Source of the DNA: Zelonia costaricensis
Lineage: Eukaryota > Euglenozoa > Kinetoplastea > Trypanosomatida > Trypanosomatidae
DNA length: 12,672 nucleotides
Reading direction: 5' to 3'
NCBI GenBank assembly: GCA_030849075.1
Contig: JASAOO010002897.1
Coordinates: forward strand, 1 to 12,672
Part shown: positions 6,412 through 12,672 of the stretch, in pieces
How positions within the stretch are numbered: the first letter of the stretch is position 1
How the letters are laid out: each line of letters starts with the position of its first letter
Position numbers and translations under genes: made by a program
Notes under the pieces: model-generated
What the model was told of the DNA's origin: nothing
Seen by the model: only the letters and a program-made list of their open reading frames with translations
The model's database searches: none

Positions 6412-8427
6412 CTACAGGCCACACCGCCGCTTCCCCTCCGCCTCCTCGCGCGACATCGACGACACCGTCACCGGCTCATTGGGGCTGGGGCCGCCGGTGC
6501 GCTCCGCCTCCTCACCCCCGCTCGGGCTCGGCACCGTCTCCGCCGCACGCAGCCGCGCACGCTCCGCCAGCGTCTTGATGCAGTACGACCGGTAGCGCAG
6601 GTTCACGAACACCTCCGCGATCAGCGAGCTGCACGACAGGCCCAGCATCACCAGCAGCGGCATCAGCACGCAGCTCTTGCCGTAGCACAGCTTGTCCGCG
6701 CGCGCCTGCTTCTCCGCCTGCACCGTGTACCACTCACCGTACAGGAACCGGTTGAACACGATTGCGCTGAACACCAGGGCGCTGAAGCAGAAGTGGTAGT
6801 GCTTCGCAGCGTCCTGGGCGTAGATCGTGCGCGTCACCAGCAGCATCACGCCGTTGTAGAAGCCGTTGCCGGTTGCAGCGACGATGTACGGCAGCGGCAG
6901 CGCGCTCGACGGCAGCACCAGGAACAGCACGATGCTCACAATCACGCAGCCGGTCGAGAAGAACGTGGACATCGTGATCGGGATGCGGTCCTCTGCCTTG
7001 CGCTTCTGCGTCCACACCTCGAAGACAGCCATCAGCATGCGACCCAGGGCACTGCCCACGCCGCTCAGCACCGTCAGCATCGTGCGCAGCGACGTGTCCA
7101 CCGGCGCACTCTGCAGCGCGGCCATGAGGTAAGCGGCGTTGAAGATCATCACGAACGTGCAGCCCATCGTCACGAACGACGTCCACCACAGCCCCCACAG
7201 CTCCGGGGTCGTCAAGTTGTGGAAGAAGGTGCCCTGGTACTGCGGCGCGAGGTAGTCGATCTCTGTCTTGGCCGCCTCCCTCGCCGTCGCCTCTGACATA
7301 GTTGCCGACGCCTCGGCCACAGCCGTGCCAGGCAGGCGACGGCCCTCCTTGTCAAACCCCTGCACCACCTCCCCGGACGGGCTCCCATCCGGCGCATTGG
7401 CGTGACTCGAGCTGACGTCATGCCACTCATCCAACGTGCGGAAACTCCCTTCCTCCGCCGCCGCGTTGCGGTGCCCCATGTCCTCCTCCTCCTCGTGCAC
7501 CGGGTTGAAGTACGGGATGTGGCTGCTATCCATGAAGCGGAAGGGGGCCATCAGGAAGAGGTACACCACTACGAGCGCGGAGGAGACAATCGCAAACGCA
7601 AGCTTAGGCGTCTTGCCAAGGTCCAGGTAGCTCACCACCGCGCTCTGCACCGGCAGGAAGACGAAGAGGATCAGCACAATCACGAAGCCGTACACGAAGC
7701 GGCGCAGCGGCGCCTCTTGACGCAGGTACTGCGCCTTGGTCGCGAGGCGGCTCTCCTTCACTTCTTCGGACAGGTGCGACATCTCGTAGCCCGTGAGGTG
7801 GTACGGCGGCAGGCGCATGAAGGCGATGCACACCGCGCCGACAACCAGAGCCGAACCGAACAGGAAGAAGAAGTACACCAGTGGATCAGAGTTGAAGAAG
7901 CCGGCGTACAGGCACGCCACCAGCGCCGTGCCCAGGCCCGTGTACGTCTTCATCACAGCCGTCACGGGGCCGCGGTTCGTCGGGAAGTGCGACAGCACCG
8001 TCACACAAGAAGTGAGGTCGAACATCGTGCAGCCGCACGCCATCATCGCGTTGAAGACGGAGAGCCGCACCACGCTGCCCTCGATCTTGCCCATGAAGCA
8101 CAGCGCAAGCAGCAGTGTGCCCAGCGGGAAGTACGTGGTGCCAACAATGCTGATCGGCAGCGGGCCGAGGTAGTCGTACAGGAACGCGTACGGCAGCACA
8201 CCGAACTGGAAGACGAGGCCCACGGTCGAGATGGAGCTCAGATCGCGCTGCGAGAGGTTGTAGCGGGTCTGCATCTCACCGGAGATGAGGTTCCAGGCGT
8301 AGCTGAAGGAGCACACGATGCAGCCGAAGGAGCCCAGGACGAGCAACGCAAAGCGCTTGTGCTCGTTCACTGGCTTCTGCGGCCCCGTGGCCAGCATGAT
8401 CACGGAGACCTTCTGGTTCGACTGCAT
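6412..8427 (-). CDS. Nodulin-like MFS transporter, gene B (complete)
   Basis: This complete 671-residue reading frame runs from ATG at 8427 to TAG at 6412-6414, with almost every codon ending in G or C. Hydrophobic segments lie near residues 26-46, 66-84, 90-112, 121-143, 161-179, 184-204, 244-266 and 276-295. A polar loop of about 110 residues (297-408) follows. More segments lie near 411-434, 449-469, 484-506, 511-533, 545-564 and 584-610, then a charged tail of about 60 residues. The first half carries a nodulin-like signature at 42-60 and D85-x-x-G88-P89 in the MFS motif-A position. The second half has a G-x-G-x-x-x-G-R motif at 456-463 and a conserved inter-membrane stretch YGEWYTVQAEKQAR (563-576). 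No signal peptide or intron is seen. A transport role is inferred from family. LIR1 of Leishmania, a plasma-membrane iron-efflux protein, is described as similar to nodulin-like and MFS proteins, but orthology is not established here. It is the middle member of a same-strand array. Confidence 0.96.
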   Translation of the reverse strand: MQSNQKVSVIMLATGPQKPVNEHKRFALLVLGSFGCIVCSFSYAWNLISGEMQTRYNLSQRDLSSISTVGLVFQFGVLPYAFLYDYLGPLPISIVGTTYFPLGTLLLALCFMGKIEGSVVRLSVFNAMMACGCTMFDLTSCVTVLSHFPTNRGPVTAVMKTYTGLGTALVACLYAGFFNSDPLVYFFFLFGSALVVGAVCIAFMRLPPYHLTGYEMSHLSEEVKESRLATKAQYLRQEAPLRRFVYGFVIVLILFVFLPVQSAVVSYLDLGKTPKLAFAIVSSALVVVYLFLMAPFRFMDSSHIPYFNPVHEEEEDMGHRNAAAEEGSFRTLDEWHDVSSSHANAPDGSPSGEVVQGFDKEGRRLPGTAVAEASATMSEATAREAAKTEIDYLAPQYQGTFFHNLTTPELWGLWWTSFVTMGCTFVMIFNAAYLMAALQSAPVDTSLRTMLTVLSGVGSALGRMLMAVFEVWTQKRKAEDRIPITMSTFFSTGCVIVSIVLFLVLPSSALPLPYIVAATGNGFYNGVMLLVTRTIYAQDAAKHYHFCFSALVFSAIVFNRFLYGEWYTVQAEKQARADKLCYGKSCVLMPLLVMLGLSCSSLIAEVFVNLRYRSYCIKTLAERARLRAAETVPSPSGGEEAERTGGPSPNEPVTVSSMSREEAEGKRRCGL

Positions 8428-8484
8428 GGTGGAACTGGTGTGGTGATGTCCGATGGAGGGGAAAGGGGGTATTCAGAGGCGAGC

Positions 8485-8530
8485 CTGTGCGAGGCAAGGG
8501 CGGAGACGCGGAACGGCGGGGCAGAAATGA
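8485..8530 (-). promoter_or_regulatory. Candidate proximal spliced-leader acceptor for gene B
   Basis: On the minus strand a moderately pyrimidine-rich stretch (CATTTCTGCCCCGCCG onward) ends at CCTCGCACAG, with the AG at 8486-8485. The leader would be 57 nt and free of ATG. The tract is interrupted by G residues, so it is weaker than the gene A site. Two more distal candidates follow separately, and sequence alone does not decide among them. Confidence 0.35.
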
Positions 8531-8554
8531 GGGCGGCCGGCACGGCGGACGTGC

Positions 8555-8765
8555 GGGGTGGACGGAGGGGGGCGGGGGTCGGTGCTGGCTGCTCGCGTGC
8601 GGGTTTTCTCTGTTTGTGGCTTAGGGGGGGGGTGGGCCGAGGGCGGGGACGGTGGGCCGCGCAGGAGTGGGGGCGGGGAGTGGAGGGGGGCGGGAAAGGA
8701 GAGGCGGGAGTGACTTGGTGTTTACTGCTGTTTTGAGGGGGCCTGGGGAGGGAGGGGGGGGGTTG
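8555..8765. repeat. G-run cluster upstream of gene B
   Basis: About 210 bp on the plus strand contain many runs of three or more G, including 8624-8632 and 8754-8762. This makes the leader region of gene B extremely C-rich in RNA. The template strand has dense G-quadruplex potential. Confidence 0.7.
8743..8762 (-). promoter_or_regulatory. Candidate middle spliced-leader acceptor for gene B
   Basis: On the minus strand an uninterrupted C/T tract (about 8762 to 8745, mostly C) runs straight into AG at 8744-8743. It would give a 315-nt leader without an ATG. The tract is C-rich rather than T-rich, and T-rich tracts are generally preferred in these organisms. Confidence 0.35.
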
Positions 8766-8805
8766 GTGGTGGGCGGGTGTGCGCTTGTGTGTTTCGCGTT
8801 TATAG

Positions 8806-8855
8806 CTGCACCCGTTGGCAGTGGCAGACGCAAGAGGGAGGGGGAGGAAGGCGCG
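8806..8855 (-). promoter_or_regulatory. Candidate distal spliced-leader acceptor for gene B
   Basis: On the minus strand the pyrimidine tract CCTTCCTCCCCCTCCCTCTT (around 8848-8829) is followed about 25 nt later by GTGCAG, with the AG at 8807-8806. The spacing between tract and AG is typical for trypanosomatid trans-splicing. The leader would be 378 nt with no ATG. Confidence 0.35.
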
Positions 8856-9777
8856 GAAGTCATCGGAGCATGTGCTGAAATCGCACTCACGAGTCCGTGC
8901 GAGGCGGCACGCGTGCATGCGCAGCACCGCGGCGCAGTGGTGGACGGCCTCACGCCCTTGCGCCGCAGGGGCGTCAGCATTGGGGGGGGGGCAGGAGAGC
9001 GCCTCGCTCGGCCTACGGCAGCCAGCACGTGCCTCCTGCAGCTTCTCCCCTCTTGGCGTGCGCGCGGTGTCGTCGCGCCTCCGCTGCCGTCGCGTTGCGT
9101 TGTGGGTTCGGTGCTCGCATCGTGTCGCACGAACGGCGGGAGCGCCCTGCGTGCAACACAGAGGGGACGCAGCACGCAAGACGGGATGCGCGGCAGGCAC
9201 TCCCCGCGCACAGCTGCTCGACGAGGGGGAGAGAGGTGGAAAGGGAGGATGCCCACCCTCGAGTCGTCTCGCCTGCACGCACTCGCACACACACACGTGC
9301 ACTGCAGGCCATCGCACAACGGGGGAGTCCGGTGGGAAGAGAGGGAAGAACGGGAGACAGAGCGGCGCCATTTCCGCAGATCCGCCTCAAAGACGGACAA
9401 CAGAACGAGGAAGCTCGAACAGAACTGCGCTGACGGTGCGTCACTTGTGCCCACCCTTCCTCCGAGCTCCCTTGACGTTGCGACGTGCTCGCCGCAGTCC
9501 TCCGCCCTCCACCCGCTGGCACAACGCCGCCGCCTGCCGACAGCGTGCGCCGCGCCGCGCGAAGGAGGGGGCGTCGAGACGCGCGAGCAGACGTCGAGGG
9601 GGGTGAGGGAGTCGCACCAGACGAGCAACGCGAGTCACAGAGAAAGGGAAAAGGGAGAAGCGAGCTGGAGCTTACGGGTGTGAACAACAGGGGTGCTCCA
9701 TCTTCTCCGACACGGTGGGAAAAAAGTGCACGCGGAGGAAAAAAAAAACGAAAAGAGAACGGGAATGCCGAGGCGCC

Positions 9778-9797
9778 CACACACACACACACACACA
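9778..9797. repeat. (CA)10 microsatellite
   Basis: Ten uninterrupted CA units in the spacer upstream of gene B. Confidence 0.9.
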
Positions 9798-10812
9798 TGC
9801 ACGGACGCACGGAGGACCGCAGACGTGAGCTGGTCCGACGTAGTGCGAGCGATGCACGGCGGTGTGGCGTGGTGGTGAGGGAGGTGGGAGGGAAGGAGGG
9901 GCCGCCGTGGCAATGGAGAGAACAAACACACAAAGGCCATCGTTTTAGATGCCGCGTCGGCAGCACGTCTGCACTCTGCTGGCACCGGCCTCTTGACGGC
10001 ACACAACCGAGTTCTCTGGTGGCCGCCACTTGCTGTCGTCTACTGAAGGACAGAGGGGAAGCACGACGGGGGGAGAAGGAGTATCGTTTAGACGGCCGCT
10101 GTGCCCCCTCACACACACGCACACACGCCTTGGCGACGCTCACGGAAGGAGGCCCTTGTTCAGCGCAGCAAAGAGTGCAGCAAGAGCGGATGGATGCTGC
10201 TGGGCTTGACGGAGCGATGAACTTGTGAGCGTCGCGTGGGATGGGGGAGGGGGGGGAAGACGGCCTCGACATCGGCAGTTTTGGTGTTTCTGCACCATCA
10301 CGCAGGTGCGCACACACGCACGTCAGAGGCGCACGATGGGCAGAGTCGAGAAAAGGAAACAAGAGAGGAGGCAGAGCAAGAGAGACGTGAAGAGAAGCGG
10401 ATGACGTTGTGCTTCTTGCACGCCAGCGAATTGGTAAGCGAGAGAACAGAGGGCGCGCCAGAGGGAGGTCGCCGCTGGTCTTCTCCTCGTTGTTGTCCAG
10501 CTGACAGCGAGGGGCCTTCTGCGTGGTGAGGGAGAGGGGGGGGGGCGCGGGCGCAGTGAGACCTTGTGGACGGCGGGTGGTGCCCCGCGAGCAGCGACCC
10601 CGGGATTGCAGCTGGACCGCAAACACAAGACAGCGTGCGGCGGCTCCCCCGTCGCCAGCGATGCCTCGGAGGGCGGCAAGCTCGCATAAGAACAGGCAGT
10701 GCAGCGAAGGGAAAGAAGCCAGCGATCGTCCAGCACGAGGGGGAAAACAAGCAAACAAAGATGAAGGACACGCAAAGAACCAAGTGCAGTGTTAGAATTT
10801 TGGGAAACGAGG

Positions 10813-11016
10813 CTCGAGGTCAACAAATCGCCAAAAAAAAAGGAAACAAAAGAAGCGACGGAAGTACAAACCAGAAAAGGAAAAAAGAAAAGAAGAAATG
10901 AAGGAATTCAAAAAAGACGAGAAGGCAGGCCGAAAAGGGAGGCGCGGCAAGACGCCCAGAAAAAAAAAAACGAAGACGAAAAGCGAGGACGAACTAAAAC
11001 AGAAAAGAGGAGGGAA
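10813..11016 (-). promoter_or_regulatory. Long pyrimidine-rich tract downstream of gene C
   Basis: About 200 bp are strongly purine-rich on the plus strand and so pyrimidine-rich in the transcribed sense. Uninterrupted runs lie at 10873-10898 (26 nt) and 10958-10970, and there is a T run at 10833-10841. The first AG after the tract on the minus strand is at 10814-10813. It lies roughly 0.75-0.95 kb after the stop of gene C, a placement similar to the tract after gene B. A role in RNA processing or 3' end choice is inferred. Confidence 0.4.
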
Positions 11017-11188
11017 GCCTGACGCGGCGCCCGTCATCGGTTCACAAACGTTGGCGGACACAGAGTGGGCCCACACACCCGATTACGACAGAGGTGTGGC
11101 GGGAAATGCACAAAGGGAATTCGAATTTTTTGGGCAGCGCCTCTTTGGCAGTCGCTTTCACACGCAGCACACAAACAGGCAAACGCAA

Positions 11189-11204
11189 ACACACACACAC
11201 ACAC
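11189..11204. repeat. (AC)8 microsatellite
   Basis: Eight AC units about 0.5 kb downstream of the gene C stop codon. Confidence 0.85.
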
Positions 11205-11670
11205 GCAGTTACACGACGAGCCCACGTGAAGACGCGAGACACGAGGGGAGCCACGCACGTATCGCGCCGCGACCCAGGACAAAGGTGGAAAGAAGACGTG
11301 TGCAGCGTGGTGATCCAGGCGGAAGGGCCACACACACACGCACGAAAGGTGGGGAGGCGGAGCGTGCAGCGGAGCGAAACACAAAAACAGAAAGCACGAA
11401 ATCACGGAAGAGAGGAAAAACGAAACGAGCGACGCAGGCCTGGGAGTTGCGCTCGGCTACCATGCGTTCGTCACCGAGGACAAGGAAAAGGGGAGGAGCA
11501 AGCATGCCGCCGCGTGCCTCCTGTGCTCTTGATTCGGCGCAGCACAGAAGGGCCGCGTGAGGGTCCGCCACAGCTTCCAATTATTGGGCCCAGCACACGC
11601 AGTGCGTCGTTGCCACGCCTGACTCTTGCCACAACCGCGCAGGCGAGAGCCACAAGAGACAGGCGATCGC

Positions 11671-11711
11671 AACACACACACACGTGCACGCGCACACGCA
11701 CACGCACACGC
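11671..11711. repeat. CA / CACACG simple repeat after gene C
   Basis: AC dinucleotides (11672-11682) lead into imperfect CACACG hexamers (about 11691-11711). The repeat lies 30-70 bp past the gene C stop codon, so it falls at the start of the 3' untranslated region. It is likely to vary in length between strains. Confidence 0.8.
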
Positions 11712-11742
11712 AGCACAGGTTGCACTTCGCCGTCACCTCCGG

Positions 11743-12672
11743 TCACAGCTGCTTCTCCTTCTCTGACGCCTCGCGAGGACCGGAGCCGCCATCCTTCACA
11801 AGAGCAACCTCCTCGAGGGCCTCCCCCTCCTGCGCCGCGGCGTCGGCCTCGGCCTGCAGCCGCGCACGCTCCTCCAGCGTCTTGATGCAGTACGAGCGGT
11901 AGCGGAGGTGCAGAAAGACGTCCGTGGCGAACGCCGTGCAAGCCAAGCCGAGCAGCACCAGCATCGGCATCATGACGCACTTCTTGCCGTAGCACAGCTT
12001 ATCCTCGCGCGCCTGCTTCTCCGCCTGCACCGTGTACCACTCGCCGTACAGGAACCGGTTGAACACCAGCGAGGCCATCATGGTCGCCGTGAAGCAGAAG
12101 TTGTAGTGCTTCGCAGCGTCGCGCGCGAAGATGGTGCGGGACACAAGCAGAATTGCGCCAGCCAGGAAGCCGTTTCCGATGGCAGCAGTGACGTACGGCA
12201 GCGGCAGAGCAGCAGCCGGGAGCACCAGGAACAGCACAATGCTGATGATCACAAGCGTCGTGGGGATGAAGACGGCAACCGTGATCGGGATGCGGTCCTC
12301 CGGCTTGCGCTTCTGCGACCACACCTCGAGACCCGACATCAGCAGCCGGCCCACCGCACTGCCCACGCCGTTCAGCACCGTCAGCATCGTGCCGAGAGAG
12401 TCCGTGATTGGCGCGCTCTGCAGCGCAATAAGGATGAAGCGGGCGTTGAAGATAATCACGAGCTCCGCACCGACAATCGTGAACGTGGTCCACCACAACG
12501 CCCACAGCTCAATAGTGAGCAGGTTGTGGATGAAGGTGCCCTGGTACTGCGGCGCGAGGTAGTCCACCTCCGTCTCGATTTGGCCAGCATTCACAGGAGA
12601 CTCCGCCACAACCGCCGCATCACACGGCAGCGTCTTCTTCGCGTTGTCCTGCGGGTTCTCCGCATCATCAGG
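11743..12672 (-). CDS. Nodulin-like MFS transporter, gene C (5' end missing)
   Basis: The frame is open from the right window edge to TGA at 11743-11745, giving 309 residues. The true start lies outside; the GTG at 12609 is internal and not a start. The visible part begins in the variable central loop (about 33 residues). It then matches gene B from the shared motif VDYLAPQYQGTF onward, with six hydrophobic segments. Conserved landmarks are G-x-G-x-x-x-G-R (GVGSAVGR), QKRKPEDRIPIT, YGEWYTVQAEKQAR and LRYRSYCIKTL. By eye about two thirds of the aligned membrane region is identical to gene B, with differences concentrated inside membrane segments. The C-terminal tail is acidic and alanine-rich, ends EKEKQL, and is unrelated in sequence to the tail of gene B. 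The substrate may therefore differ from that of gene B; that is inference. All else (family, membrane location, transport role) follows gene B. Confidence 0.93.
   Translation of the reverse strand, partial: PDDAENPQDNAKKTLPCDAAVVAESPVNAGQIETEVDYLAPQYQGTFIHNLLTIELWALWWTTFTIVGAELVIIFNARFILIALQSAPITDSLGTMLTVLNGVGSAVGRLLMSGLEVWSQKRKPEDRIPITVAVFIPTTLVIISIVLFLVLPAAALPLPYVTAAIGNGFLAGAILLVSRTIFARDAAKHYNFCFTATMMASLVFNRFLYGEWYTVQAEKQAREDKLCYGKKCVMMPMLVLLGLACTAFATDVFLHLRYRSYCIKTLEERARLQAEADAAAQEGEALEEVALVKDGGSGPREASEKEKQL

Larger units (their letters stand above)
8428..11742. other. Long gene-free spacer between genes C and B (3.3 kb)
   Basis: This is 3315 bp between the stop of gene C and the start of gene B. 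It should hold the 3' untranslated region of C and the leader of B. The longest open frame, 9013-10758 on the minus strand, has no ATG for about its first 160 codons and mixed third positions, so I do not call it a gene. Composition is patchy. The 300-400 bp just upstream of gene B are extremely C-rich on the coding strand. The stretch 10735-11016 is strongly pyrimidine-rich on the same strand. CA/CACACG repeats lie at 9778-9797, 10111-10128, 11189-11204 and 11671-11711. By eye this spacer shares no extended similarity with the 5.3 kb spacer. Confidence 0.8.

Noticed and set aside
5823..6422. A 199-codon minus-strand frame overlapping the end of gene B and running into its downstream region.
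   Set aside because: It begins inside gene B in another frame, has no conserved-looking content, and lacks the codon bias of real genes here.
7402..8736. A 444-codon plus-strand frame antisense to gene B, and a similar 343-codon frame at 130-1161 antisense to gene A.
   Set aside because: They are mirror frames of the real genes, produced by G/C-ending codons. They resemble each other only because genes A and B are paralogues.
9013..10758. A 581-codon open frame on the minus strand in the 3.3 kb spacer, just after the pyrimidine-rich tract.
   Set aside because: It opens with a TTG and has no ATG for about 160 codons. Its third positions are mixed, unlike the almost all G/C third positions of the transporters. 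The product is low-complexity (S, R, P, C) and several plus-strand frames overlap it.
1156..11742. SIDER/DIRE-type degenerate retroposons in the spacers, which are common in Leishmania 3' untranslated regions.
   Set aside because: No pair of similar long blocks or target-site duplications was seen, and I cannot match the signature reliably by eye. A profile search with SIDER1/2 models would decide.
1156..11742. tRNA, snRNA or snoRNA genes in the spacers.
   Set aside because: No sequence resembling a tRNA B box with matching acceptor stems was found. Isolated GGTTC- or TGATGA-like strings lack the rest of the structure.
12607..12609. GTG at 12609 as the start of gene C.
   Set aside because: The frame stays open to the window edge, and this codon lies in the middle loop of the protein by comparison with gene B.

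Overview
The window looks like nuclear DNA of a trypanosomatid flagellate, most likely the Leishmania/Crithidia/Leptomonas group (Leishmaniinae). The sequence shows intron-less genes that all point the same way. Their codons are strongly GC-ending. The spacers between them are several kilobases long and full of (CA)n/(GT)n, G/C homopolymers and purine/pyrimidine tracts. Strong polypyrimidine-AG sites precede the start codons, as expected for trans-splicing of a polycistronic transcript. The genus is an inference from style and from protein family, not from a marker gene.

Layout: three tandem paralogues lie on the minus strand, so transcription runs from right to left. Gene A (1-1155) is the N-terminal 385 residues of a transporter whose 3' half lies beyond the left edge. 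Gene B (6412-8427) is complete at 671 residues. Gene C (11743-12672) is the C-terminal 309 residues of a third copy whose 5' half lies beyond the right edge. All three belong to the nodulin-like branch of the major facilitator superfamily (MFS). About 8 hydrophobic segments are followed by a large variable hydrophilic loop and then about 6 more segments with a charged C-terminal tail. Both window edges fall inside that loop. The one characterised Leishmania protein I know with this description (MFS-like, similar to plant nodulin-like proteins) is LIR1, a plasma-membrane protein implicated in iron efflux. Whether any gene here is LIR1 cannot be decided from the window.

The two spacers are 5256 bp (1156-6411) and 3315 bp (8428-11742). 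I found no convincing protein gene, tRNA, rRNA or recognisable retroposon in either. They hold candidate spliced-leader acceptor sites, microsatellites, homopolymers, two conspicuous inverted repeats, and pyrimidine-rich tracts (coding strand) roughly 0.7-0.8 kb downstream of the stop codons of genes B and C. Open frames of several hundred codons occur on both strands in the spacers, but they are low-complexity and lack the codon bias of the real genes.

The points most worth a second look are patchy near-identity between genes A and B that suggests gene conversion, fast divergence of the central loop and tails, unusually long spacers with possible hidden RNA processing sites, and the inverted repeats. 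I see no evidence of an undescribed multi-gene system. The locus reads as a transporter family array with very large untranslated regions.
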